Positions 16,011 through 25,417 are shown, counted from the first letter of the stretch. The stretch: DNA of 34,156 nt from Bacillota bacterium (GCA_023415475.1 JAEZKL010000191.1:1-34156), one strand, 5' to 3'. The notes: generated from the sequence alone by a model not told the origin. Translations and numbers: made by a program.

Positions 16011-17453
16011 TCAACCTCGCTTCGGCATCAGATGGATTGCCATCCCCTCCACGTCCTCCACCGCTTCCGTGATTGCCTCGCAGTAAGTAGGATGAGGACG
16101 GATGACTGCTGCCATATCCTTCACGGTAAGCTCATTAACGATCGCTGAAGCGAACTCGCCCACCATATCCGTCGCGCGATCACACAGTAGAACAGCGCCA
16201 AGAATTCGCAGGGTATCCGCATCTGCGATTACCTTGATAAAGCCTCTCTCTCCGGCGGATAATAGGGTCTTGCCATTGCCCAACATCGGATACTTGCCTA
16301 CCTTCACATGTAAACCAGCCCGAACCGCTTCTTCCTCCGTCATTCCTACGGATGCAGCTTCTGGCGTTGCATAGATACAGGATGGTATAACGGAGAGATT
16401 AATGCTTGCTTTATGTCCGAACATTCTCTCTACCGCAAAGACCCCCTGTGCTGAAGCAGCATGTGCAAGCTGTCCGGCACGATTTACCACATCACCGATG
16501 GCATAAATACCGGGAATACTTGTCTCGAAGTCTTCGTTCACCTGTATATTGGTTCCCTCCATCAAGATACTTAAACCATCTATGAATAATCCCTCGGTGT
16601 TGGCTCTTCTGCCGACTGCCATAAGTATTCCGTCTGCCTTAGTGGTGTACAAAGTGTCTTTCTCCGTGTATTCACAGGTTAAGGTTCCATCCTCATCTGA
16701 CAGAAGCCTTGTTACCCTAGCCTTTGTATGAATTATGACACCCTTCTTCTTCAGACTCATTGCAATACTCTGGGATATCTCCTTGTCCATATTGGGTAGG
16801 ATTCGATCCAAAGCTTCGATAATCTCCACCTCATACCCCATCTCCTGATAAATGGTTGCGAATTCGATGCCAATCACTCCTCCGCCAATGATAAGCAGCT
16901 TCTGATAGGCTTTATCCAGTGCCAATAGTTCATCACTGGTTATTACACCCGGAAGGTTGGCTCCTTCCAAATTAGGTATAATCGGTCTAGAGCCTGTCGC
17001 AATCAATATTTTCTCAGCATGAAGCTCCTGTAATTCCTTATCCTCCGATGATAATCGCTCATCCTCCGTTGATTTAACTCTTACTTCAACAGTATTGGCT
17101 CCGGTAATCTGCGCCTGTCCTTGGATGATTGTAACCTTATTGGCCTCCAATAGACCTATAATGCCTTGACGCATCCGGCTTACAACACTTTCCTTACGTT
17201 CCCGAAGCTTATCCAGATCGAGCCTGATTCCTTCTACTGTTATCCCCAGCTCCTGAAGATGCTGCATCTCGTAGTATAGATGAGAGCTGTGCATTAGAGT
17301 CTTCGTCGGAATACAGCCTCGGTTCAAGCAGGTTCCTCCGATTTCCCTGCTTTCGATCAGTGCAATTTTCTTGCCCAGCCTAGCTGCTTTGATGGCAGCC
17401 ACATAGCCTCCGGGTCCGGAGCCTATTATAATCAGATCAAATTTGTTCTCCAT
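16011..17453 (-). CDS. lpdA: Dihydrolipoyl dehydrogenase (L protein of glycine cleavage)
   Basis: About 480 residues from the ATG at 17453 (MENKFDLII), chosen because AGAAAGG lies ten bases upstream; an ATG at 17462 would be too close to it. FAD-binding GSGPGGYVAA is near the start and the redox-active disulfide is Cys42/Cys47 in GGTCLNRGCIPTKT. NAD-binding GGGVIGIEFA is near residue 185. The C-terminal HPTYCEAITEAVED holds the His-Glu catalytic pair. The enzyme re-oxidises the dihydrolipoyl arm of GcvH, passing electrons to NAD. It has no N-terminal lipoyl domain, unlike some clostridial homologues. It closes the locus, 77 bp after the lipoate ligase gene. Confidence 0.95.
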   Translation of the reverse strand: MENKFDLIIIGSGPGGYVAAIKAARLGKKIALIESREIGGTCLNRGCIPTKTLMHSSHLYYEMQHLQELGITVEGIRLDLDKLRERKESVVSRMRQGIIGLLEANKVTIIQGQAQITGANTVEVRVKSTEDERLSSEDKELQELHAEKILIATGSRPIIPNLEGANLPGVITSDELLALDKAYQKLLIIGGGVIGIEFATIYQEMGYEVEIIEALDRILPNMDKEISQSIAMSLKKKGVIIHTKARVTRLLSDEDGTLTCEYTEKDTLYTTKADGILMAVGRRANTEGLFIDGLSILMEGTNIQVNEDFETSIPGIYAIGDVVNRAGQLAHAASAQGVFAVERMFGHKASINLSVIPSCIYATPEAASVGMTEEEAVRAGLHVKVGKYPMLGNGKTLLSAGERGFIKVIADADTLRILGAVLLCDRATDMVGEFASAIVNELTVKDMAAVIRPHPTYCEAITEAVEDVEGMAIHLMPKRG

Positions 17454-17530
17454 ACTAACCATGCCTTTCTTATATATTGGTCTGCTCCAAGTATGTGTGT
17501 TATACCTCTAAGACATCGGCAGAAGCTTCC

Positions 17531-18526
17531 CTATAGCCTAATTTCCTGAATCAGTGCCATAACATCCTGGTGCATTACAGACTCCTCTGCCGCAAGCCTG
17601 ATCTCATTCAATGCAGTCAGCATCGCTGCTGAAGAAAAGGCGCAACCATTTAGAGCAGCCGACAGCTTATCACAGTAATTCGTCTCCAATGCGTCAGAAT
17701 ATGCCTTACAGCTTATAACCAGACCTGCATCCACTACGAATTCAAGATCAATGTTTCCCCACGGGAAGCGCTTATCGATGGAATAGTTGAATTCCATCCT
17801 CTTGCCCAGAATCCATTCCCGGGAGGAGAACTTCTCTTCCAGCCTCCGAAGCTCCTCGGCTTGCAGCTCGGACATACTTAGTTCAACAGGCTCCAGCTCA
17901 TATACCTCACCGAAAGCTCTCACCAATTCAATGCGCATACGATCGATTGTAAGCTCCGGTACGTATTCCGTCAGGTTGGTAACTCTTGCCCTAACCGACT
18001 CTACCCCCTTGGATACCAGCTTCTCCCTTGAGACGTTCAGATAGTGTGATAGCATATTCATGTCCACCTGAACTAAGATGGTTCCATGATGATAGCAGTG
18101 CACCCCATCTGAGAAGAAGGCATTGCCGGAAAATTTCCTTTCCTCTACGGTGATATCATTTCTTCCGGATTTCTCTGCCGGTATCCCTAAGTGTCTCACC
18201 GCCTTCAGAATAACCTCCAGTTGCCTTTCTACGTTATAGTTCTCCTTGGTTGCAAGAAAGGTAAAATTCAGATTACCCAGGTCATGAAATACTGCTCCGC
18301 CGCCGGATAAGCGTCGTACCAGCTTACCTCCATCCTCCGATAACTCAGCAAGCTTACACTCCTTCCAGGGGTTCTGGTTCTTACCGATGACTACGGTTCT
18401 CTCATTCTGCCACAGATATAATATCACTTCCTCATCCTTTACCTGTCTTAAGAGATATTCCTCCATCGCCAGATTCTTATAAGGATTTGTCTCGGTGGTT
18501 ATGATGTATTTGATGGTATTAATCAT
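17531..18526 (-). CDS. lplA: Lipoate-protein ligase A
   Basis: A 331-residue lipoate-protein ligase. The lipoate/ATP-binding motif RRLSGGGAVFHDLGNLNFTF and the following KFSGNAFF are characteristic of the LplA family. The C-terminal 80 residues form the small accessory domain of long-form ligases. It activates lipoate with ATP and attaches it to the lysine of GcvH. GAGGT precedes the ATG at 18526. It stands between the P-protein genes and the lipoamide dehydrogenase, so lipoylation and use are supplied from one locus. A 250-bp gap with a terminator-like hairpin separates it from gcvPB, so it may have its own promoter. Confidence 0.94.
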   Translation of the reverse strand: MINTIKYIITTETNPYKNLAMEEYLLRQVKDEEVILYLWQNERTVVIGKNQNPWKECKLAELSEDGGKLVRRLSGGGAVFHDLGNLNFTFLATKENYNVERQLEVILKAVRHLGIPAEKSGRNDITVEERKFSGNAFFSDGVHCYHHGTILVQVDMNMLSHYLNVSREKLVSKGVESVRARVTNLTEYVPELTIDRMRIELVRAFGEVYELEPVELSMSELQAEELRRLEEKFSSREWILGKRMEFNYSIDKRFPWGNIDLEFVVDAGLVISCKAYSDALETNYCDKLSAALNGCAFSSAAMLTALNEIRLAAEESVMHQDVMALIQEIRL

Positions 18527-18648
18527 GGACTACCTCTTTCTTCGTAATCGTTCATTGTTTCTGACTTGGACCAGTACATAATTCTTTCTTATATCCGATA
18601 TGTATTATCTAATAATTTAGCGCCAAGGTATCTTTATCCTAATGGAAA

Positions 18649-18694
18649 GAAAGCTGCCTCGTGAACCTAATAGATAAGGCATAAAGCAGCTTCC
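18649..18694 (-). terminator. Hairpin after gcvPB
   Basis: AAGCTGC (18651-18657) pairs with GCAGCTT (18686-18692), with a 28-nt loop that can fold further, followed on the minus strand by TTTCTTTCC. It is a probable weak or partial terminator in the 250-bp gcvPB-lplA gap; the rest of the gap shows no clear feature. Confidence 0.45.
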
Positions 18695-18776
18695 TTATGT
18701 TTAATATTGATGAACAATTGTACAACATTCTGGTTATTATACCAGTTGTACTGCAATCATCCCTTTGCTCCTATCC

Positions 18777-20210
18777 TTATAGCTGACAGCATACCACCGG
18801 ATTTCGTGCCGCTCCTACCTCATCCGGACGACCTACCACCGTATTCACCGGACTGAGATGCAGTGCTTCCGGCTCCTCGAGGGCTCTCTCATAGATCTGC
18901 TTGTAGACTGCTACCGCTTCCTCCAAGGTTTCCTTCGATTCCGTCTCAGTCGGCTCTACCATCAGTGCTTCATGCACAATCAGCGGGAAATACATGGTCG
19001 GCGGATGCATACCATAATCCAGCAGTGTCTTCGCAAAGTCCAGAGCAGATACTCCCTTCTCCTTCTTTAGCTCCTCCAGCGAGATTACAAACTCGTGCAT
19101 GCAGGGACCGGGGAAAGGTATATCAAAGGTATCCTTTAATAAATGCATCATATAATTGGCATTCAGCACCGCATTCTGGGAAGCATTTTGCAGCCCCTCC
19201 GCTCCTAATGTCAGGATATAGGTTAATGCCCTGACTACTATCAGGAAGTTGCCATGGAAGGCCTTCACTCTGCCGATGCTTTCAGGAGATTTCGCTTCCC
19301 AGGTATAATGCCCCTTCTCTTCCCTGATGCGAGGGGAAGGCAGGTACTTCGTCAATATCTCCTTACAGCCGACAGGACCGCTGCCGGGGCCACCACCGCC
19401 GTGAGGTGTGGAGAACGTCTTATGAAGATTAAGATGCACCACATCAAAGCCCATGTCACCGGGTCTGGCAATTCCCATAATAGCATTGAGGTTCGCACCG
19501 TCATAATAGTTCAATCCGCCTGCTTCATGGATAATTCTCGTAATCTCGAGAATATTCTCATCAAACATACCAATGGTATTGGGATTGGTCAACATGAAGC
19601 CTGCCGTATCCTCTCCCACTACCTTACGAAGCTCCTCAGTATCCACATAGCCCTCCTTGGTGGAAGCCACATTGATGACAGAAAAGCCTGCCATCGTCGC
19701 ACTTGCCGGGTTGGTTCCATGTGCCGAGTCGGGAACGACGATCTTGGTTCGCTTCGTATCCTTACGGTCCTGATGATATGCCCAGATTAACTTAAGTCCG
19801 GTAAACTCTCCATGAGCACCTGCTGCCGGTTGAAAATCCATCGCATCCATACCGGTAATCTCACACAGGTACTCCTCTGCTTTCTTCATTACCTCAAGAC
19901 AGCCCTGAATACTGGCCTCCGGCTGTAAGGGATGAACCCCCGCGAAGCCATTCAGTTTTGCCATATCATCATTGATCTTCGGATTATATTTCATCGTACA
20001 GGAACCAAGAGGATAAAAGCCGTCATTGATACCAAAGGTACGCTTCATTAACTGTGTATAGTGCCTACTGAGCTCTGTCTCCGACACTTCCGGCAGCTGA
20101 AGCTCCTTCTTACGCAGATACCCTTCGGAGGGTACTACTACGGGGACATCACTTTCCGGAAGAAGTGTACAGCCTCTGCCCTGCATACTCTTTTCAAAAA
20201 TCAGCTTCAT
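18777..20210 (-). CDS. gcvPB: Glycine dehydrogenase (decarboxylating) subunit 2, P protein
   Basis: About 477 residues. This is the PLP-binding half of the two-subunit P protein: HLNLHKTFSTPHGGGGPGSG carries the PLP-binding lysine (Lys264). It decarboxylates glycine and hands the aminomethyl group to lipoyl-GcvH. The ATG at 20210 overlaps the gcvPA stop (TGATG), and AAGGAGGTG lies within the end of gcvPA, so translation is coupled and the two subunits are made in equal amounts. The length is normal for the split form found in Firmicutes and archaea. Confidence 0.96.
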   Translation of the reverse strand: MKLIFEKSMQGRGCTLLPESDVPVVVPSEGYLRKKELQLPEVSETELSRHYTQLMKRTFGINDGFYPLGSCTMKYNPKINDDMAKLNGFAGVHPLQPEASIQGCLEVMKKAEEYLCEITGMDAMDFQPAAGAHGEFTGLKLIWAYHQDRKDTKRTKIVVPDSAHGTNPASATMAGFSVINVASTKEGYVDTEELRKVVGEDTAGFMLTNPNTIGMFDENILEITRIIHEAGGLNYYDGANLNAIMGIARPGDMGFDVVHLNLHKTFSTPHGGGGPGSGPVGCKEILTKYLPSPRIREEKGHYTWEAKSPESIGRVKAFHGNFLIVVRALTYILTLGAEGLQNASQNAVLNANYMMHLLKDTFDIPFPGPCMHEFVISLEELKKEKGVSALDFAKTLLDYGMHPPTMYFPLIVHEALMVEPTETESKETLEEAVAVYKQIYERALEEPEALHLSPVNTVVGRPDEVGAARNPVVCCQL

Positions 20211-21538
20211 CACGCAAGCACCTCCTTCATCACGATAATAAGGTCATCGATCTCTTCCTTCGTGTTCATCTCTGTTGCACACCAGAGGATATCGCCCTTA
20301 TACTCACCACCCAGAGGATAACCGCCAAGAATTCCACGCTGTGCCAGCCCGTTCAGTAATTTATCCACATCACCGTTAAAGTCGGTGACAAACTCGTTGA
20401 AATATTCTCCGGAATAGTGCATCGAAAAGCCCTCCAGCTCACAGATACGCTCCGCCAGATAATGGGCCTTGGACATGGACAGCTCGGCTGCCTGCTGTAA
20501 GCCCTTCCTGCCCATGGCATCCAGATATACTGCGGCTGTCATCGCACAAAGTGCCTGATTCGAACAAATATTGCTGGAAGCCTTCTCCCTGCGGATATGC
20601 TGCTCTCTCGCCTGAAGTGTCAATACAAAGGTACGGTTCCCCTTATTATCTGTTGTCTCTCCGACGATACGTCCGGGAAGTCTTCTCATCAGCTTCTCCG
20701 TCGTCGCCATAAATCCTAGATAGGGACCGCCGAAAGATAGGGGAATGCCAAGAGGCTGACCTTCTCCAACCGCGATATCGGCACCATATTCAATGGGTGC
20801 CTTCAAAAGTCCCAGGGAAATGGGATTACAGCTCATGATATATTTAACATCCGTTCCCGAGGTAATCGCCCCTACTCCGTCCCCATCCTCCAGTAAACCG
20901 TAGAAATTCGGCTGCTGGATGAGTACACAGGCTGTCTCCTGGTCAATCAAAGACTTCAACTGCTCGAGATCTGTTCTGCCATCCTTCTCAGGTGCTATCA
21001 CAACCTCGATATCCGTTCCGCTGCAATAGGTGATAATCGTCTCTATCGTCTGCGGATGAACGGTTGCAGAGACGATTGCCTTCTTCAGCTTGCGTTCCTT
21101 ACACATAATCACCGCTTCAGCCGCTGCCGTAGCTCCGTCATAGACAGAAGCATTGGATACATCCATTCCCGTGAGCTCACAAATCATGGTCTGATATTCG
21201 AAGATGGACTGGAGAATACCCTGACTGATCTCTGCCTGATAGGGTGTATAAGCGGTGATAAATTCCTCCTTCGAGGTAATCTGACTTACAATGGAAGGAA
21301 TATAATGATTGTATGCGCCTGCTCCACGAAAGATGGAATGAAATACTTTGTTCTTAGCAGCAATTCCGGTCATTTTCCTTCGGACCTCGAACTCGGATAA
21401 GCCCTTGTCCAGCTTCAGTCCTTCTTCAAGATAAACCTCCTTCGGAATCGCCCGAAACAGGTCGCGGAAGCTTTCGGCTCCGATCGCCTTCAGCATCTCC
21501 TGCTGTTCCTGCAACGTATTAGGTACATAGGTGCCCAT
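20210..21538 (-). CDS. gcvPA: Glycine dehydrogenase (decarboxylating) subunit 1, P protein
   Basis: A 442-residue N-terminal-half subunit of the P protein, structurally an aminotransferase-like domain without the PLP lysine. Typical sequence includes FRGAGAYNHYIPSIVSQI, FITAYTPYQAEISQG, YDGATAAAEAV and SFGGPYLGFMA. It pairs with gcvPB to form the active decarboxylase. AAGGAGG lies before the ATG at 21538, 12 bp after the gcvH stop. It is the third gene behind the glycine riboswitch. Confidence 0.96.
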   Translation of the reverse strand: MGTYVPNTLQEQQEMLKAIGAESFRDLFRAIPKEVYLEEGLKLDKGLSEFEVRRKMTGIAAKNKVFHSIFRGAGAYNHYIPSIVSQITSKEEFITAYTPYQAEISQGILQSIFEYQTMICELTGMDVSNASVYDGATAAAEAVIMCKERKLKKAIVSATVHPQTIETIITYCSGTDIEVVIAPEKDGRTDLEQLKSLIDQETACVLIQQPNFYGLLEDGDGVGAITSGTDVKYIMSCNPISLGLLKAPIEYGADIAVGEGQPLGIPLSFGGPYLGFMATTEKLMRRLPGRIVGETTDNKGNRTFVLTLQAREQHIRREKASSNICSNQALCAMTAAVYLDAMGRKGLQQAAELSMSKAHYLAERICELEGFSMHYSGEYFNEFVTDFNGDVDKLLNGLAQRGILGGYPLGGEYKGDILWCATEMNTKEEIDDLIIVMKEVLA

Positions 21539-21550
21539 ACTGCTACCTCC

Positions 21551-21913
21551 TTATGAATTAAGCTCTTTATATTCCTTCTCTGATAGCAGATCTGACTGGT
21601 CGGTTATCTCCTCGACCTCGATGAACCATGCTTCGTATGCATCAGAATTGATTAACTCCGGATGATCCAACAGCTCCTCATTAATAGATTTAACGATACC
21701 GGTTACCGGGCTATAGACGCTGGACACTGCCTTTACAGACTCAACATCAGCGAATTCCTCGCCGGCTACCACCTCATCTCCTACCTCGGGCAGATTCACA
21801 AATACCAGATCTCCAAGCTCCTTCTGCGCATAATCGGAAATGCCAACCTTTGCTGTTGCAGCATTACTAAACTGAACCCATTCATGTGTTTTTGCAAATA
21901 AAAATTCCTTCAT
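21551..21913 (-). CDS. gcvH: Glycine cleavage system H protein
   Basis: A 120-residue lipoyl carrier. Lys61 in FADVESVKAVSSVYSP is the lipoylation site. The protein shuttles the aminomethyl group between the P, T and L proteins. GGAGG lies upstream of the ATG at 21913. The 155-bp gap to gcvT has no clear promoter, so it is probably read from the riboswitch promoter. The length matches typical GcvH (about 125 residues). Confidence 0.97.
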   Translation of the reverse strand: MKEFLFAKTHEWVQFSNAATAKVGISDYAQKELGDLVFVNLPEVGDEVVAGEEFADVESVKAVSSVYSPVTGIVKSINEELLDHPELINSDAYEAWFIEVEEITDQSDLLSEKEYKELNS

Positions 21914-22068
21914 TTTGTATTAACCTCCAAAAATAATATTGTATCTCTAGTGTTTCATTATAACCTATTTGCCAGCTCGTCGAATTCTTTTGTTCCAAGT
22001 ATATCAATCATACTCGGTTTTTTAATCTATCACTTGTATCATTCTATTTAATCCAGTAAATCATTCAT

Positions 22069-23199
22069 TTATTTGGCACGTTTATAAAAAGGTAACGCTA
22101 CAATCTCCGCGGTAATTCTCCTTCCCCGTACATCAACCTCTACCTGTGTTCCCAACGTGCTATGGGCTACCTCTACAAGTGCCATAGCGATGGGACGACC
22201 CAGATAAGGGCAATGAGTACCGGAGGTGGTTATCCCGATCTGCTCGTTATTATAGTATATCGGACATGCTTCTCTTGCAATTCCTCTTCCGGTGATATTC
22301 AGTCCCACTCGGGTTCTCTTCGGCTCGCCCCTGGCTAGAATTCCTTCTTTGCCGATGAATTCCTCCTTCTCCGTCTTCACCGCAAAGCCAAGTCCGGTTT
22401 CCAGAGGTGATATGGTATCATCCATCTCATGTCCGTACAGAGGCATCGCCGCCTCCAGACGTAAGGTATCTCTCGCACCAAGCCCACAGGGAATTAATAC
22501 GTAATCCTCCGTTGCATCTACTCTCTTACTATTGCTTTCAGTGTCGTAATTGCCTGCCTCAAGAAGTACCTGCCACAGCTTCTCTGCATCCTCATTCTTG
22601 CAATAAAGCTCATAGCCGTCTTCTCCGGTATAGCCGGTCCTTGATATCAGACATGAAATTCCCGCTACCGGGACCTCCTCCTTAAAGCTATAATATTTGA
22701 CCGGGAGCAGCTCTTCCGTAACCAGCTTGCATAGGATTTCCTTTGATCTCGGTCCCTGAAGTGCCAGCTGTGAGAGATCATCGGAGATATCCGTAAATTC
22801 TACTTCCCCAACCAGATGAGCCTTCATCCATTCTACATCCTTGAAGCGATTCGCGGCATTAATTACAATCAGATACTCTTCGGTATTCTTCTGATATACC
22901 AGAAGATCATCTACGACTCCTCCGCTCTCATTACACATCGGACTGTATTTGACCTGACCGTCATACATATGTCCGCAATCATTGCTGACCAAGTGCTGCA
23001 CATTCTTCAGGGCATCCTTCCCCTTTAATAGCACTTCACCCATGTGGGATACATCAAATAAGCCGGCTGCTGTTCTTACTGCCATATGCTCCGTGATGAC
23101 TCCTGTCTCATACTGAACCGGTAATAAATAACCCGCAAAGGGAACTATCTTCCCTGCTGCCTTAACATGACAATCATAAAGGCGTGTTTTCCTCTCCAT
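22069..23199 (-). CDS. gcvT: Aminomethyltransferase, glycine cleavage T protein
   Basis: A 376-residue T protein, first gene of the operon. It transfers the methylene group from the H protein to tetrahydrofolate and releases ammonia. Family landmarks are FDVSHMGEV, QVKYSPMCNESGGVVDD, LALQGPRSKEIL and SRTGYTGEDGYEL, with a GLGARDTLRLEAAMPLYGHE block near residue 240. GGGAGG is five bases before the ATG at 23199. Expression is controlled by the tandem glycine riboswitch just upstream. Confidence 0.96.
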   Translation of the reverse strand: MERKTRLYDCHVKAAGKIVPFAGYLLPVQYETGVITEHMAVRTAAGLFDVSHMGEVLLKGKDALKNVQHLVSNDCGHMYDGQVKYSPMCNESGGVVDDLLVYQKNTEEYLIVINAANRFKDVEWMKAHLVGEVEFTDISDDLSQLALQGPRSKEILCKLVTEELLPVKYYSFKEEVPVAGISCLISRTGYTGEDGYELYCKNEDAEKLWQVLLEAGNYDTESNSKRVDATEDYVLIPCGLGARDTLRLEAAMPLYGHEMDDTISPLETGLGFAVKTEKEEFIGKEGILARGEPKRTRVGLNITGRGIAREACPIYYNNEQIGITTSGTHCPYLGRPIAMALVEVAHSTLGTQVEVDVRGRRITAEIVALPFYKRAK

Positions 23200-23292
23200 C
23201 GTAACCTCCCATTCTGCTTTACATAGCGGTATAATATTATACCGATAATCATGATAAGCGGTACGTCTTTCTTATCGGAGGATTTTAGACAA

Positions 23293-23326
23293 TAAAAAAA
23301 GACGTACTGAATAAATCAATACGCCT
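23293..23326 (-). terminator. Riboswitch-controlled intrinsic terminator
   Basis: On the minus strand AGGCGTATTGA pairs with TCAGTACGTCT, an 11-bp stem (two G-U pairs) with a TTTAT loop, followed by seven T. The 5' side touches the last strand of the second aptamer's closing helix (CAGAG), so glycine binding and terminator folding should compete, giving transcription when glycine is present. Confidence 0.85.
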
Positions 23327-23512
23327 CTGTTGGTTTACCTGAAAGATTCTCCCCTGCCCTTACGTGCTATTTGAAGGAACAGAAAATTGCTTCTTCGGTG
23401 CCGAATCGCTTTCCAGAGTATCGTCCAGACCTGGTCCTTTTGCCTGAGAGTTTTCGCATTCCCCTTCGGCGCCGTCATATATTCAGACGGTCTCTCCCAA
23501 ATCCTTCATCCG
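23324..23512 (-). promoter_or_regulatory. Tandem glycine riboswitch
   Basis: Two aptamers in series. Aptamer 1 (about 23425-23512) has the hallmark GGGAGAGACC, CGCCGAAGGGG and CTCTCAGGCAAAAGGACC segments. Aptamer 2 (about 23325-23417) is more divergent: CTCTGGAAAGCG, GGCACCGAAGAAGC, GGGGAGAATCTTTCAGG and the closing strand CAGAG. It sits between a strong promoter and the gcvT start, upstream of a terminator. This is the standard arrangement by which glycine switches on its own degradation. Confidence 0.94.
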
Positions 23513-23553
23513 ACTATTAGTCCTGTAATTACTACAGGTAATATTATAAGAAT

Positions 23554-23582
23554 AGTATAGTAGTTCGACCGGATAAAGTCAA
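23554..23582 (-). promoter_or_regulatory. Promoter of the glycine cleavage operon
   Basis: TTGACT (23577-23582), 17-bp spacer, TATACT (23554-23559) on the minus strand. Transcription would start near 23547 and first make a small hairpin, CCTGTA-ATTAC-TACAGG (23522-23538), just before the riboswitch. Confidence 0.85.
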
Positions 23583-23741
23583 TCCTGATCTCAGTATTCC
23601 ATTCCCTTTTAGTTACCTTTCAGACCCAACAGAAAAGTATGTGAATGTGTTCGATAAATGATTTTACAATCCTCCCCTTCATGGAACTTCTAAATTGTCC
23701 TGTCATATAATACTGTATAAGCATGAATGGAGGAAGAACCT

Positions 23742-24518
23742 ATGAGCAAATTACTCAACATAGATCACCTCAGCTACACCTATCATAGTCTCGAAGGGGA
23801 AACACCGGCATTATTCGATGTTTCTTTTCATGTGAGGGAAGGTGAATTCTTAAGCATCGTAGGACCAAGCGGTTGTGGCAAATCTACTCTGCTTTCTCTG
23901 ATTGCCGGGCTGATCGAGCCAAGTAGCGGCTTTATATATATTAATGATAAGGATATCAAATCCTCCGGCAAGAACATCGGTTATATGTTACAAAGGGACC
24001 AGCTATTGGAATGGCGTAATACTCTTAAGAATATCACCTTAGGTCTGGAAATACAGCATAAGCTGTCCGAAAACAGTTATGTTCAAATAAATGAATTGCT
24101 TAACTCCTATGGTCTTATTACATTTCAAAATTCCTACCCCTCGAATCTCTCGGGAGGTATGAGGCAAAGGGCGGCACTAATTCGGACTCTTCTCTTGGAA
24201 CCGGATATACTCCTGTTGGATGAACCCTTTTCTGCCCTGGATTATCAGACACGACTGGAGGTCGCGGATGATATCTGGGGTATTATACGTAAAGAGAAGA
24301 AAACAGCGATTCTGATTACCCATGATATCTCCGAAGCCATCAGTATGGCTGATAGGGTAATCGTATTATCCTCAAGACCTGGCACTGTCAAGAAGGTATT
24401 TGATATTAAGCTTTCCATTCCCGAGCGCACACCCTTCACCAGCCGAAGTGCTCCTGAATTCCAGAAGTATTTTAATCTTATATGGAAGGAGTTAACGCAC
24501 CATGAGCAGGAAGAATAG
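23742..24518 (+). CDS. ABC importer ATP-binding protein (SsuB/TauB/ThiZ type)
   Basis: About 258 residues from the ATG at 23742; GGAGG six to seven bases upstream makes the ATG at 23727 part of the ribosome binding site. Walker A is GPSGCGKST, the Q-loop IGYMLQRDQLLEWR, the signature LSGGMRQRAAL, Walker B ILLLDEPFSALD and the H-loop in LITHD. The sequence resembles ATPases of the nitrate/sulfonate/taurine and thiamine-precursor importer group. It overlaps the permease gene by 17 bp. No substrate-binding protein gene is next to it, so the substrate stays open. Read divergently from the glycine operon. Confidence 0.92.
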   Translation: MSKLLNIDHLSYTYHSLEGETPALFDVSFHVREGEFLSIVGPSGCGKSTLLSLIAGLIEPSSGFIYINDKDIKSSGKNIGYMLQRDQLLEWRNTLKNITLGLEIQHKLSENSYVQINELLNSYGLITFQNSYPSNLSGGMRQRAALIRTLLLEPDILLLDEPFSALDYQTRLEVADDIWGIIRKEKKTAILITHDISEAISMADRVIVLSSRPGTVKKVFDIKLSIPERTPFTSRSAPEFQKYFNLIWKELTHHEQEE

Positions 24519-25326
24519 CAAAATGAAAGGCGAAAGCCTGAACGTCTCCGCTGCTCAACAGGATTATATCAGAAATCATAGGCAGCGCCTTCGTTGGGTG
24601 CGGTTTTATCAGATTCTTATCCTGCTTAGCTTCGTCTTCGCCTGGGAGATTACTGCTAGGCTGGGGATATTGAACTCCTTTGTATTCTCCAGTCCCTCCA
24701 GAGTAATGAAGACAATTATGGAGATGACCGCCTCCGGACAGCTATTGTATCATGTGGGAATTACCCTGCTAGAGACCCTGGGAAGCTTCTTCCTAGTCAA
24801 TGTACTGGGAATTCTGATTGCAATCCTCCTATGGTGGAACCATAACGTCTCCAAGGTATTGGAGCCGTATCTGATTGTACTGAACAGCCTCCCCAAATCG
24901 GCACTGGCTCCGGTCTTCATCGTATGGCTGGGCAATAATGTGAAGACTATCATTGTAGCCGCCGTATCGGTCGCCATCTTCGGTACGGTCATCAGCCTCT
25001 ACTCGAATTTCAAGGAGGTGGAGGAGGATAAGATAAAGCTGATCTATACTCTGGGCGGTAAGAAGAAGGATGTGCTCTATAAGATCATCCTTCCCGGTAA
25101 TATTCCCTACATCATCAGCCAGATGAAGGTAAATATCGGACTCTCTCTGGTGGGAGTTATCATCGGGGAATTCCTTGCCGCCAAAGCCGGACTGGGTTAT
25201 CTTATTATCTATGGCAGTCAGGTCTTCAAGCTGGATTGGGTAATCATGTCAATTGTCATTCTATGCATCGTAGCAACGGGATTATATAAGCTGTTGACGT
25301 ATTTCGAAAAGAAGGTATCCAAATAG
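24502..25326 (+). CDS. ABC importer permease (SsuC/TauC type)
   Basis: A 274-residue permease with six membrane helices starting near residue 35 (FYQILILLSFVFAWEI). The cytoplasmic EAA-type loop, LGGKKKDVLYKIILPGNIPYI, docks the ATPase. It matches the binding-protein-dependent transport permeases of the sulfonate/nitrate/pyrimidine class. AAGGAG lies ten bases upstream of the ATG inside the ATPase gene, so the two are coupled. A strong hairpin follows the stop. The required binding protein must be encoded elsewhere or be absent. Confidence 0.92.
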   Translation: MSRKNSKMKGESLNVSAAQQDYIRNHRQRLRWVRFYQILILLSFVFAWEITARLGILNSFVFSSPSRVMKTIMEMTASGQLLYHVGITLLETLGSFFLVNVLGILIAILLWWNHNVSKVLEPYLIVLNSLPKSALAPVFIVWLGNNVKTIIVAAVSVAIFGTVISLYSNFKEVEEDKIKLIYTLGGKKKDVLYKIILPGNIPYIISQMKVNIGLSLVGVIIGEFLAAKAGLGYLIIYGSQVFKLDWVIMSIVILCIVATGLYKLLTYFEKKVSK

Positions 25327-25330
25327 ACGA

Positions 25331-25365
25331 ATGGCTTTTGCAGATATGTTATCCGCAAAAGCCAT
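25331..25365. terminator. Bidirectional terminator-like hairpin
   Basis: ATGGCTTTTGC (25331-25341) pairs perfectly with GCAAAAGCCAT (25355-25365), and the loop folds further through GATA/TATC. It stands between the convergent permease and chemoreceptor genes and could end both transcripts. Confidence 0.75.
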
Positions 25366-25417
25366 TTCATCTATCTTCTCCAAATCAAATTGTGATAATA
25401 GCGTTATTATGTATTTC

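Noticed and set aside
19254..19790. Open frame of 178 codons on the plus strand
   Set aside because: It is antisense to gcvPB; its composition follows the opposite gene.
23590..23741. TPP or other riboswitch before the importer ATPase
   Set aside because: No conserved aptamer segments seen; only a TATAAT close to the start.
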